64,000 nucleotides of DNA from Oscillospiraceae bacterium (GTDB lineage Bacteria > Bacillota > Clostridia > Oscillospirales > Oscillospiraceae): assembly GCA_910575695.1 (NCBI GenBank), contig CAJTGJ010000002.1, forward strand, positions 1-64,000. The letters are read 5' to 3'. The translations under genes were made by a program, and so were the position numbers. This document shows, one piece after another, positions 42,894 to 51,340 of the stretch. Below the pieces are notes generated by a model that was not told the origin of the DNA, searched no databases, and saw only the letters and a program-made list of their open reading frames with translations. How positions within the stretch are numbered: position 1 is the stretch's first letter; each line of letters begins with the position of its first letter.

Positions 42894-43412
42894 ATGGCCA
42901 CTGCCGTAGACGAACTGCTGGATATGCTGTTTGATATGATTGATGAGGCGAAGAATGCCGCGTTCAGCGGCGACAAGTGCGTGATTGACCGGGATAAGGC
43001 GCTGGATCTCATTGAGGACGCGAAAAAGCAGCTCCCGGTGGATCTGGCCGAAGCCCGTAAGATCCTCAATGCCCGGAATGAATATCTGGCCGCCGCCAAG
43101 CGTGAGGCGGACGAGATCCGCAAGCGGGCCGAGATTGAGGCCAACCAGATGGTGAGCGACGCTCCGGTAATGGCGCAGGCCCGTCAGAAGGCGCGGGAGA
43201 TCGTATCTCACGCCGAGGAGGAGGCCAAAAAGACCTGCCGGGAGACCAACGAGTACTGCGTGGATCTGCTGCGCCGGACGGAGGACGCGTTGGCATCGGC
43301 CCATGCAGAGATGCGGCAGGTGCATAATCAGTTCCGCACTGGGATGGGGACGGGGTCGTCCGGCAGCCAGTCCGGCAGCAGCCGTATGTATGATGCCGAG
43401 GCTGATGGGTAA
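42894..43412 (+). CDS. coiled-coil protein encoded after coaD
   Basis: The protein has 172 aa from the second ATG (42894), which is better spaced from AAAGGAG than the ATG at 42888. Almost wholly helical and charged: an N-terminal segment (VDELLDMLFDMIDEAKNAAF) and a long coiled coil with alanine/glutamate repeats (YLAAAKREADEIRKRAEIEA). The Ser/Gly-rich tail looks disordered. It resembles the H/E-subunit-like 'ATPase' proteins annotated after coaD in Clostridia, but no ATPase partner is present. A role in division or envelope assembly is possible (inference, weak). Confidence 0.65.
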   Translation: MATAVDELLDMLFDMIDEAKNAAFSGDKCVIDRDKALDLIEDAKKQLPVDLAEARKILNARNEYLAAAKREADEIRKRAEIEANQMVSDAPVMAQARQKAREIVSHAEEEAKKTCRETNEYCVDLLRRTEDALASAHAEMRQVHNQFRTGMGTGSSGSQSGSSRMYDAEADG

Positions 43413-43450
43413 AAGCTTTTATATAAAATTTGGACTGCTAAATTGATTAA

Positions 43451-43488
43451 AAATTCCGCCGCGGGATCCCGCGGCGGAATTTTTTTTC
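43451..43488 (+). terminator. terminator before the dcw cluster
   Basis: AATTCCGCCGCGGGA and its exact complement form a perfect 30-bp palindrome followed by eight T. The 311-bp gap 43413-43723 holds this terminator and the mraZ promoter, and no gene. Confidence 0.92.
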
Positions 43489-43629
43489 GTGCAAATAGAG
43501 GCCGGAAACGCTGGGCGGCAACGGTTACACGGGTTTGAAGCGCTGTGCAGCAAGCTATAAAACGGATGTTTGCGTGAATCGGATGGCGAATTTTGTTTGG
43601 AAACGGCGAAATCAGATGGAAAAAAGTTC

Positions 43630-43658
43630 TTGCTTTTTCTGGGGGGGTAAGGTATACT
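43630..43658 (+). promoter_or_regulatory. promoter of the division/cell-wall (dcw) cluster
   Basis: TTGCTT (43630-43635), 17-bp spacer, TATACT (43653-43658), 65 bp before mraZ. Downstream, TGGAGG, TGGGGG and TGGAGG repeats at 43680, 43701 and 43711 could be MraZ contacts, the last also serving as ribosome site. Confidence 0.7.
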
Positions 43659-43723
43659 GAAAAGCGTAATGGAGTGAATTGGAGGAAAACTTCTGTTTCT
43701 TGGGGGAGATTGGAGGGAAAGGG

Positions 43724-44140
43724 ATGACCGGCACCTATGAGCACAGCATCGACAATGCCGGTCGTCTTATCGTGCCCGCCAAGCTCCGAGAACGGCTGGG
43801 AGCCAAATTTTACCTGTCCGTCGGCGTGAAGGAAAACCTGACCCTGTACCCGATGGAGACATGGGACAGGCTGAGGGCAAAGGTGTCCGAGCTGTCCACC
43901 ACTGACGCGGCGGCACTGGACCTGTTTTTTGCCTACGCTCAGCTGTGCGAGGTGGACAAGCAGTGGCGGTTCCAGGTGCCGGGCTATTTGAAGGATTACG
44001 CGAAAATCGAGCGTGATGTGGTCATCACCGGCAACAATGACCGGGCCCAGGTGTGGAGCGCGGAGACCTGGAGAGCCAAGACCCGGCAGGAACTGAATCC
44101 CGAGACCATTGCCAACCTGATGAAGAATCTGGGGATTTGA
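43724..44140 (+). CDS. mraZ: transcriptional regulator MraZ
   Basis: The protein has 138 aa from ATG 43724, with GGAGGGAAAGGG upstream. It has two SpoVT-AbrB-like repeats, the first as GTYEHSIDNAGRLIVPAKLRE and the second around GYLKDYAKIERDVVITG. In other bacteria MraZ forms a ring that binds repeats in its own promoter and represses the dcw operon. It starts the cluster here as usual and is 1 bp from rsmH. Confidence 0.95.
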   Translation: MTGTYEHSIDNAGRLIVPAKLRERLGAKFYLSVGVKENLTLYPMETWDRLRAKVSELSTTDAAALDLFFAYAQLCEVDKQWRFQVPGYLKDYAKIERDVVITGNNDRAQVWSAETWRAKTRQELNPETIANLMKNLGI

Positions 44141-44141
44141 T

Positions 44142-45074
44142 ATGGAATATACCCACAAACCGGTACTTTTAAGCCCCTGCCTGGATGGGCTGAGGATCCG
44201 CGAGGACGGGATCTATGTGGACGGCACCCTGGGCCGCGCGGGCCACTCCCGGGAGATCGTGAAACGCCTTACTACGGGGCGGCTTATTGCCGTGGACCGG
44301 GACAAGGCCGCGCTGGACGCCGCCCCCGCCCGGCTGGAGGGGCACATGGACAAGGTGACCCTGGTGCGGGGAAACTTTGGTGATCTGAAGGAAATCCTGT
44401 CCGGCCTGGGCGTGGCCGGGGTGGACGGGATGCTGTTTGACTTTGGGGTGTCCTCTCCCCAACTGGATGACAGCAGCCGGGGGTTCTCCTATTTGCAGGA
44501 CGCCCCGCTGGATATGCGGATGGATCAGTCCGCTCCCCTCACCGCCAGGGACGTGGTGAATGACTGGAGCCAGGATGAATTGAAGCGTATTTTGCGGCTG
44601 TACGGCGAGGAGCGTTATTCCGGCCTCATCGCCGCCGCTGTTATCCGGGAGAGGGGACAAGCCCCCATTGAAACCACCGGACGGCTGGCGGAAATCATCT
44701 GCGGTGCCATGCCCGCCAGGGCCAGAAGGGAAAAGCAGCACCCCGCGAAACGCTCCTTTCAGGCCATCCGGATCGCGGTAAACAACGAGCTGGGCGAGGT
44801 GGAGCGGCTGCTGGACGGCGTGCTGGACCTGTTGAATCCAGGCGGGCGGATTGCCATCATCTCCTTCCACTCTCTGGAGGACAGGCTGGTAAAAGCGGCC
44901 TATGCCGGGTGGGCGAAGGGCTGTACCTGCCCGCCGGATTTCCCGGTGTGTGTGTGCGGCAAGACCCCGAAGGTGCGCCTGGTAGGGAAGCGGCCCATCG
45001 TGGCAGACGAGGCGGAGCTGGCGGACAATCCCCGGGCCAGGAGCGCCAAGCTGAGAGTGGCCGAGAAGCTGTAA
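44142..45074 (+). CDS. rsmH: 16S rRNA (cytosine(1402)-N4)-methyltransferase RsmH
   Basis: The protein has 310 aa. Motifs are HKPVLLSPCLDGL, VDGTLGRAGHSREI (SAM binding), DFGVSSPQLDDSSRGFSY and KRSFQAIRIAVNNELGEVE, all family hallmarks. Its place after mraZ is conserved across bacteria. Confidence 0.97.
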   Translation: MEYTHKPVLLSPCLDGLRIREDGIYVDGTLGRAGHSREIVKRLTTGRLIAVDRDKAALDAAPARLEGHMDKVTLVRGNFGDLKEILSGLGVAGVDGMLFDFGVSSPQLDDSSRGFSYLQDAPLDMRMDQSAPLTARDVVNDWSQDELKRILRLYGEERYSGLIAAAVIRERGQAPIETTGRLAEIICGAMPARARREKQHPAKRSFQAIRIAVNNELGEVERLLDGVLDLLNPGGRIAIISFHSLEDRLVKAAYAGWAKGCTCPPDFPVCVCGKTPKVRLVGKRPIVADEAELADNPRARSAKLRVAEKL

Positions 45075-45122
45075 ACCAAGGTCCCTGTGGACACATAGAC
45101 CAAACACGGAGGAGTGTGCCCT

Positions 45123-45692
45123 ATGGCTGAACAGAAAAGAAGCAGAAGATACCGCACCTACGGCAGCGTGGCCTACCAGCCCGAGACGGAGCAGGAATCT
45201 GTCAAAACCAGTTCCCGCCAGCGGCAGGTCCGGGGGAATGCGGCCCGCCGTCCGGAGCCTGCCCGCCGCCCCCGGATCACCCCCCGGAAGCGTCCAAAGG
45301 CCCGGCCCGAAATACGGGTGCGCTCTCAGAGCGCTGTGGCCCCCTTTGCGGTGGTGGGCCTGTTTTCCGTGCTTGCGTGCACCCTGCTGCTTGTTATGAG
45401 CATGGCGCAGCTGGCGGTGGCCAACCATGATATCGTGGAGCTTCGCGGCGAGCTGGCCGACCTTCAGGACGAGGGGCAGACGCTCCAGACCAAGTATGAG
45501 CTGGTTTTTGATTTGGAATCCATTGAGAAGCTGTTTTTGTCCGACGGCTCCATGGTGCGGGCCACGGCCGGTCAGACGGTATATCTGGACCTGTCCGCGT
45601 CGGACAGCGTGATCTATTATGACGGAGCGGGGGAGGGGCTTTCCGCCCTGCTTCAGCGGGCCGAACAGTATCTCACCGATTTGTTGTCATAA
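45123..45692 (+). CDS. FtsL-like division protein
   Basis: The protein has 189 aa from ATG 45123 with GGAGGAG upstream. A basic cytoplasmic tail of about 75 residues leads into one helix (VAPFAVVGLFSVLACTLLLV) and then a coiled coil (IVELRGELADLQDEGQTL), the layout of FtsL/DivIC proteins. Position between rsmH and the PBP is the ftsL position. It would bridge FtsQ/DivIB and the septal synthase. The C-terminal extension after the coiled coil is longer than in typical FtsL. Confidence 0.82.
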   Translation: MAEQKRSRRYRTYGSVAYQPETEQESVKTSSRQRQVRGNAARRPEPARRPRITPRKRPKARPEIRVRSQSAVAPFAVVGLFSVLACTLLLVMSMAQLAVANHDIVELRGELADLQDEGQTLQTKYELVFDLESIEKLFLSDGSMVRATAGQTVYLDLSASDSVIYYDGAGEGLSALLQRAEQYLTDLLS

Positions 45693-45799
45693 GCGGGGCA
45701 GTCTGCCACATAGACTGCAAACAGAGAAACACCGGGGCGCGAGAAATGAGATACGTTTCCCGCGCCCTCTTTTCCCATTGTGGTATGGAGGTATCGCCT

Positions 45800-48235
45800 A
45801 TGCAGGAACCCAATCGGACGCATCGGAAGGGGGACCACGGACGCAGCAACCGCAGCCTGTTCCGGCGCACTATTTTTCTGATGGTGGTGCTGGGGGTGGG
45901 GATGTTCCTTCCCCTGATCAGCCAGCTTTACCGGCTGCAAATCGTGGAGCACACCTACTGGGAGGAAAGAGCAGCCAGACAGCAGACCAACGATGTAGCC
46001 GTTGCCGCCAGCCGGGGCACGATCTATGACCGGGAGGGCAGGGCTATGGCAATGTCAGCCACAGTCTATAAGCTGATTTTGTCCCCCTTGGGGGTGTACA
46101 ATTCTATTGATGAGGAGAAGTACAAGGACGAGGATGGAAACCCGGACTCCACCGCCTATCAGCAGGCGATCTATGACAGGCGCAAGCTCATTGTGGACTG
46201 GGTGGTGAGCACTTTCGGCTATGACGAGGAAAAGCTGTGGGAGCGGATCGAAAACACCAAGGTTCAATATCTGGAGCTGTATACCGAGCTGGAGGAGGAG
46301 GACGCGGAAAAGGTCCGGGCGTTCACCAGTGAGAACAAAATCTCGGGCTTGCTCTACCTCACCCCGTCCAGCAAGCGGTATTACCCCTTTTCCACCATTG
46401 GCTCCCATGTGCTGGGCTTTATGAACGAGAACGAGAACAGCGGCGGCAACAAGGTGGGCGCCCAGGGGATCGAGGCCATGTATGAAGATGTTCTGTCCGG
46501 TTCTCTGGGCAGGGTGGTTACGTCCAAGAATGGCATGGGTATGGAGATGATCTCCGGCTACGAGATGTATTTTGACGCGGAGGAGGGCTGTGACGTGACC
46601 CTCACCGTGGATGAGCGTATCCAGGCCATGCTGGAGCAGACCCTGACGGAGGGCGTGGAGACCTACTATGTGCAGGAGGGGGCTTTCGGTGTTGTCATGG
46701 AGCCCAGGACCGGGGCGATCCTGGCCATGGCCAGCACGCCGGACTTTGACCCCAACAACTGGGGGGAGGTCCTGGATGAAAACACGCTGGCCGAGCTGCA
46801 AAAGATTGCCGATGCCAGCGGGGAGGACAGCGAGGAGTATGGAAAGGCATGGAAGGAAGCCTGGAGCGAGCAAATGCGCAATCGGGCACTGTCGGACGCC
46901 TACGAGCCCGGTTCCGTGTTCAAGCCCATCACCGTAGCCATGGCGCTGGAGGAGGGGGCCGTCTCCATGAACGACACCTTCTACTGCGGCGGGTCCATGC
47001 TGTTCCCGGGGGCCGACAAGCCCACCAGCTGTCATAAGAAATCCGGCCATCAGGAGCAGACCCTGACCCAGGCGGTGATGAACTCCTGTAACGTGGCTAT
47101 GATGAAGATTGCGGAGCGGCTGGGTACGGATACCATGTGGAAGTATTTTGAGGACTTCGGTCTGTTTGATAAGACCGGCATCGACCTGGCGGGCGAGGGC
47201 GATGACATCTGGTGGACGGAGGAGTATTTCAAAGGTCCCTACGCGGCCACCAGTATTGCCTCCTCCTCTTTCGGGCAGGGTATGAAAATAACCCCCATCC
47301 AGATGATCACGGCCTTTGCCGCCGTCGTCAACGGCGGGCATCTGCTGGAGCCCTATGTGGTGCAGTCCGTCTCGGACAGCGAAGGGAATACCGTGCACTA
47401 CCATGAGACGACAGAGGTGCGCCAGGTCATCAGCGAGGACACCTCCGACAAGGTGCGGGGCATCCTGGAGCAGGTGGTGGGAGCCAAGGAGGGCTCCGGC
47501 CACAACGCCAGCATGAGCGGCTACCGTATCGGCGGCAAGACGGGCACCTCGGAGCGGCTGGACCGCAGGGCGGACGACCAGTCCAACAACGATGTTATGT
47601 GCTCCTTCATGGGCTTTGCCCCGGCGGATGATCCCCAGGTGCTGGTCCTGCTGGTGTTCGACACCCCCCTGCGTGCCGGCGGGACGTCCAACTACACGCC
47701 GGGCGGCACCTACATCAGCGGCGGCAACATCGCCGCCCCCATGGCGGGTCCGCTGATTGCCAGCATTTTGGACTATATGGGGGTGGAGCGGACGTATTCC
47801 GACGATGAGTTGGCTGGTGCGGATACTGCCATGCCCAAGGTGACGGGCGAGGAGCTGACAGTGGCCAAGGGGAGCCTGCAAAGCGTGGGTTTTGAGTGCC
47901 GTACAGTGGGTACGGGCAGCATTGTCCAGGCCCAGGTGCCCGCGGCGGGCGTCTCCATCCCCGGCGGTTCTACGGTGATACTCTATCTTGGGGAGGACGC
48001 GCCGACGGAACAGGTGCCGGTACCCAGTCTGGCCGGACTGAATCCCGCCGAAAGCAAAAACAAATTGGAAGAACTGGGCCTGTTCATGCGGGCCACCGGT
48101 GTGGTGGACTACAACGATTCCAATGTGGTGCAGGCCAGCCAGTCTATAGCTGAGGGCACTTTGGTGTCCCTTGGCACCGTAGTGGAGGTGCGGTTTGTGA
48201 GCAGTGTTGAGTATGGCGATTATGTGGGCGACTGA
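45800..48235 (+). CDS. septal class B penicillin-binding protein with PASTA domains (PBP2B/SpoVD type)
   Basis: The protein has 811 aa from ATG 45800 (GGAGGTAT upstream). One N-terminal helix (IFLMVVLGVGMFLPLI) is followed by the dimerisation domain with SRGTIYDREGRAMA. The transpeptidase has active-site Ser in PGSVFKPIT, SCN and KTGTSERL. Two PASTA domains follow, from about 677 (MPKVTGEELTVAKGSL) and 743 (VPSLAGLNPAESKNKL). It cross-links septal or spore-cortex peptidoglycan with the SEDS protein FtsW in the same cluster. Whether it is vegetative PBP2B or SpoVD cannot be decided from sequence alone. Confidence 0.93.
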   Translation: MQEPNRTHRKGDHGRSNRSLFRRTIFLMVVLGVGMFLPLISQLYRLQIVEHTYWEERAARQQTNDVAVAASRGTIYDREGRAMAMSATVYKLILSPLGVYNSIDEEKYKDEDGNPDSTAYQQAIYDRRKLIVDWVVSTFGYDEEKLWERIENTKVQYLELYTELEEEDAEKVRAFTSENKISGLLYLTPSSKRYYPFSTIGSHVLGFMNENENSGGNKVGAQGIEAMYEDVLSGSLGRVVTSKNGMGMEMISGYEMYFDAEEGCDVTLTVDERIQAMLEQTLTEGVETYYVQEGAFGVVMEPRTGAILAMASTPDFDPNNWGEVLDENTLAELQKIADASGEDSEEYGKAWKEAWSEQMRNRALSDAYEPGSVFKPITVAMALEEGAVSMNDTFYCGGSMLFPGADKPTSCHKKSGHQEQTLTQAVMNSCNVAMMKIAERLGTDTMWKYFEDFGLFDKTGIDLAGEGDDIWWTEEYFKGPYAATSIASSSFGQGMKITPIQMITAFAAVVNGGHLLEPYVVQSVSDSEGNTVHYHETTEVRQVISEDTSDKVRGILEQVVGAKEGSGHNASMSGYRIGGKTGTSERLDRRADDQSNNDVMCSFMGFAPADDPQVLVLLVFDTPLRAGGTSNYTPGGTYISGGNIAAPMAGPLIASILDYMGVERTYSDDELAGADTAMPKVTGEELTVAKGSLQSVGFECRTVGTGSIVQAQVPAAGVSIPGGSTVILYLGEDAPTEQVPVPSLAGLNPAESKNKLEELGLFMRATGVVDYNDSNVVQASQSIAEGTLVSLGTVVEVRFVSSVEYGDYVGD

Positions 48236-48743
48236 GGCGGAAGCCCCTGTGGCGGTGGTTGGCCGGGGCGGCACACTGACGGCCCAGCTCCTGCGCAGGC
48301 TCCAGCCCCATCCGGTGGTGGAGTTCACCCCCTGTCAGGCGGCGCTGGCGGACGGCCGGTACCGGGCGGTGGTGGTGGAAAATTTTGAGCCGTCCACCCC
48401 CGGGGCGCTGAGCGGCTGTGCCGCGGCCCGGTGGGAGCTGTCCCGCCGGGCGGAGGTGACGGTGGTGGGACTGGACGACCCGGAGGGGCGGCGGTTTGCC
48501 GCAGCCGGGAGCGGCGCGGTGTATGGCTACTCCGACGGACGGCCCCAGGCGGACCTGACCGCCAAAAATGTCCGTCTCAGGGGGGAGCGGCTGGAGTTTG
48601 AGGCGCTGACCGACAAAGACCTGCTCCATGTGCGGGTGCCTGCGGGGCGGGAGCCACGGCTGTACGACCACCTGGCGGCGTTGGCGGGGGCGCTGGCGCT
48701 GGGGGTGCCCCTGGCCGAGGCGGCGGCCCGTCTGGGCGGCTGA
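48213..48743 (+). CDS. Mur-ligase-like fragment without catalytic motifs, in the murE/murF position
   Basis: The protein has 176 aa from ATG 48213 (alternatives 48204 and 48222; ribosome site unclear). The start overlaps the PBP end. The C-terminal half, GAVYGYSDGRPQADLTAKNV...LRGERLEFEAL...RLYDHLAALAGALALGVPL, follows the pattern of the end of the Mur ligase central domain (tyrosine, 'A.NV', 'F.v', 'N..AALA.ALGV'). The N-terminal start VAVVGRGGTLTAQLLRRL resembles the position of the ATP loop but lacks G-K-T/S. The third ligase domain is missing. It may be a regulatory, scaffold or decaying remnant of MurE/MurF; inference from motif pattern and location. Confidence 0.55.
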   Translation: MAIMWATEAEAPVAVVGRGGTLTAQLLRRLQPHPVVEFTPCQAALADGRYRAVVVENFEPSTPGALSGCAAARWELSRRAEVTVVGLDDPEGRRFAAAGSGAVYGYSDGRPQADLTAKNVRLRGERLEFEALTDKDLLHVRVPAGREPRLYDHLAALAGALALGVPLAEAAARLGG

Positions 48744-48773
48744 GCAGAGAGAAAACGGAACGATAGTCACCAC

Positions 48774-48902
48774 ACTTCAAAAAAGCAAATCACTTCTTTT
48801 GAAGTCTGCGCCGCGAATGCGCCGCAGGGGCCGCGAAGCGGCCTGTGGTGGACTTCATAGGCGAAACCCGGCCCATGAAATGGAATGGAGGGCTTTGCCC
48901 TC
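48774..48902. repeat. cluster of inverted repeats between the Mur-like gene and mraY
   Basis: ACTTCAAAA/TTTTGAAGT (48774-48805), TGAAGTC/GACTTCA (48800-48857) enclosing GC-rich arms (GCCGCAGGGGCCGCGAAGCGGC), and GAGGGC-TTT-GCCCTC (48888-48902). No T-run gives a standard terminator. The 228-bp gap carries no gene I can support. Confidence 0.5.
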
Positions 48903-48971
48903 TTTGAAATTGGGCTGCCGATTCTCAGGTGTTTTGACGATACAAAAGAAAAGAAGGTTGGAGGGAGTACA

Positions 48972-49988
48972 ATGCGGATTTTGCTGGCGGGAATAACCGC
49001 CTTTGTGATTTCGGCAGTGGTGGGCTGGTTTTTGATCCCGGTCCTGCGGGCCCTGCACGCGGGACAGTCCATTAAAGAAATCGGGCCGAACTGGCACAAA
49101 AACAAGGAGGGCACCCCCACCATGGGGGGGATTATGTTCATCGCTGCGGCAATTGCTGTGGTTGTGGTATTCGGCTGGCGGGATATTGCGGCGGGAAATT
49201 TGCAGGCGCTGTTTGTGCTGGGCTTTTCCCTGGTGTGCGGCGCCATCGGCTTTGTGGACGACTTTGCCAAGATCCGCAAGCACGAGAACACCGGCCTGAC
49301 CGCCGGATGGAAATTTCTGCTCCAGCTTGCGGCGGCGATCGCGTTCCTGACGCTGCTGAACAGCACCCACAACCTCACCCCGAACCTGTATATCCCCTTT
49401 GTCAACACTTCCATTCCGCTGAACTGGGGGGTGTATCTGGTGTTTGCCGCCTTTGTCATGGTGGGCTGTGTCAACGCCGTCAACCTCACTGACGGTCTGG
49501 ACGGTCTGGCGGGTTCAGTGACGCTGGCGGTGTGCGTGTTCTTTGCCGTACTGTCAAAGTGGTGGGAGCTGGGCGCCACAAACGAGCTTGCCAGGAAGCT
49601 GGGGGCGGTGGGCGTTTTCGCCGGGGCGCTGGCAGGAGGTCTGCTGGGCTTCCTGGTGTATAACTTCCACCCCGCCAAGGTGTTCATGGGGGACACCGGG
49701 TCCCTGTTCCTTGGGGGCGCGGTGTGCGCTATGGCGTTTACCCTGGATGTCCCGCTGGTGTTGGTGCTGGTGGGGATCATCTACATCGCCGAAACCATGA
49801 GCGATATCATTCAGGTGGGCTATTTCAAGCTCACCCACGGCAAGCGGATTTTCCGTATGGCGCCCCTGCACCACCATCTGGAGCTGGGCGGCTGGAGCGA
49901 GGTGCGTATTGTGCTTACCTTCACAGGCATTACGGTAGCATTCTGCCTGCTGGTATTTGTGGGAGTGATGTACCGATACGCAATTTAA
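48972..49988 (+). CDS. mraY: phospho-N-acetylmuramoyl-pentapeptide-transferase
   Basis: The protein has 338 aa from ATG 48972 with TTGGAGGGA upstream. It has ten membrane helices. Catalytic motifs are GFVDDFAKI (Asp-Asp), NLTDGLDGL and HHHLELGGWSE. It transfers phospho-MurNAc-pentapeptide to undecaprenyl phosphate, forming lipid I. The Mur ligases that make its substrate are not in this cluster. Confidence 0.96.
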   Translation: MRILLAGITAFVISAVVGWFLIPVLRALHAGQSIKEIGPNWHKNKEGTPTMGGIMFIAAAIAVVVVFGWRDIAAGNLQALFVLGFSLVCGAIGFVDDFAKIRKHENTGLTAGWKFLLQLAAAIAFLTLLNSTHNLTPNLYIPFVNTSIPLNWGVYLVFAAFVMVGCVNAVNLTDGLDGLAGSVTLAVCVFFAVLSKWWELGATNELARKLGAVGVFAGALAGGLLGFLVYNFHPAKVFMGDTGSLFLGGAVCAMAFTLDVPLVLVLVGIIYIAETMSDIIQVGYFKLTHGKRIFRMAPLHHHLELGGWSEVRIVLTFTGITVAFCLLVFVGVMYRYAI

Positions 49989-50024
49989 GCACGGTTTTTT
50001 TCTGAGGCAAAGGAGGGGAGTCCC

Positions 50025-51254
50025 ATGGCCAGAAAAGCAAAGCGGGACATGACCATCGAACAGAAGCTGGCCCATGGGCCGATTGACCTGCCTTTCCTGG
50101 CGCTGGTGATGATCCTGACCGCCGTTGGGCTTATCATGGTGCTGTCTGCCTCCTTTGCCTCCGCTATGTATAATATGGACGCGGCGGTGGATACCGAGGG
50201 CGACCCCATGTATTACTTTAACCGGCAGTTTGTTTTTGCGGCGATGGGCGTAGCGGCCATGTTCCTTATTTCCAAAATTGATTATCAACACTTCCGCTGG
50301 ATGTCCGTGTTTGTGCTGGCGGGCTCGGTAGTGTTGATGCTGCTGGTGTTCGTTCCCTACTTTGGCCGGTCCGGCGGCGGCGCCCTGCGATGGGTGAAGA
50401 TCGGCCCCATCCGTTTCCAGCCCTCGGAGATCGCCAAGGTGGGGGTGATCATGTTTTTTGCCGCCCGGCTGTCCAAGCGAAATACCCAGCTTGGCCCGCC
50501 CAAAAAGTGGAACCGGCGCACTTTCATGGGCAGAATGTGTGAACGGCTGGACAACATCGGCTTTCTGGAGCTGGTTCCCTATATCATTGCCCTTGGGGTG
50601 GTGCTGGGGGTCATCGCCCTGCAAAAGCATATGTCCGCCATGATTCTGGTGATTGTTGGGGCGGCTTCGGTGTTGTTTGCGGCGGGGATTTCGCTGGGCT
50701 GGTTTGGCGCGGCGGCGGCGGTCGTAATTCCGGCGCTGGTGTTCATTATTACCCAGACGGATTATATGTCCGCCCGCATCCAGATCTGGCGCGATCCTCT
50801 CAGCGACCTGCAGCACGGGGGCTACCAGCCCTGGCAGGGCCGGATCGCCATCGGCTCCGGCGGACTGCTGGGAGTTGGGCTGGGCAACAGCCGGCAGAAG
50901 TATCTGTTCCTGCCTGAGGAGCACAACGACTACATTTTCGCCATCGTGTGCGAGGAGCTGGGTCTGGTGGGGGCGTGCGTGATTATCGCCCTGTTTGCCC
51001 TGCTGATCATCCGGGGCTACTGGCTGGCGATACACGCCCGGGACAGGTTTGGCACACTGCTGATTGTGGGCATCATATCGCTGACCGGGATGCAGGTGTT
51101 TTTCAATATCGGCGTGGTGACGGGCTTCCTGCCCCCCACGGGTATCTCCCTGCCGTTTTTCAGCTACGGCGGCACGGCGCTGATGATCCAGCTGGCGGAA
51201 ATGGGTATGGTGCTCAGCGTAACACGTCAGATCGCAGCCCCCAAGGCAGACTAG
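50025..51254 (+). CDS. ftsW: SEDS-family peptidoglycan polymerase FtsW
   Basis: The protein has 409 aa with about ten helices. MVLSASFASAMY near the start and FLPEEHNDYIFAIVCEELG plus the GIVTGFLPPTG...LPFFSYGGTAL pattern mark the SEDS family. It polymerises glycan strands with the class B PBP encoded upstream. Place in dcw favours FtsW or its sporulation paralogue SpoVE over RodA. Confidence 0.93.
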   Translation: MARKAKRDMTIEQKLAHGPIDLPFLALVMILTAVGLIMVLSASFASAMYNMDAAVDTEGDPMYYFNRQFVFAAMGVAAMFLISKIDYQHFRWMSVFVLAGSVVLMLLVFVPYFGRSGGGALRWVKIGPIRFQPSEIAKVGVIMFFAARLSKRNTQLGPPKKWNRRTFMGRMCERLDNIGFLELVPYIIALGVVLGVIALQKHMSAMILVIVGAASVLFAAGISLGWFGAAAAVVIPALVFIITQTDYMSARIQIWRDPLSDLQHGGYQPWQGRIAIGSGGLLGVGLGNSRQKYLFLPEEHNDYIFAIVCEELGLVGACVIIALFALLIIRGYWLAIHARDRFGTLLIVGIISLTGMQVFFNIGVVTGFLPPTGISLPFFSYGGTALMIQLAEMGMVLSVTRQIAAPKAD

Positions 51255-51340
51255 GGGGAACGAAGCGAGAATGGGCAGTAAAATGAAGCGGGCATCCGCC
51301 GACGGGCGGAAGCGAGAGAAACGGAGTTTGTGATGACGAC

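Noticed and set aside
46055..48328. 757-aa minus-strand frame opposite the PBP gene
   Set aside because: Antisense shadow; PBP motifs are clear on the plus strand.
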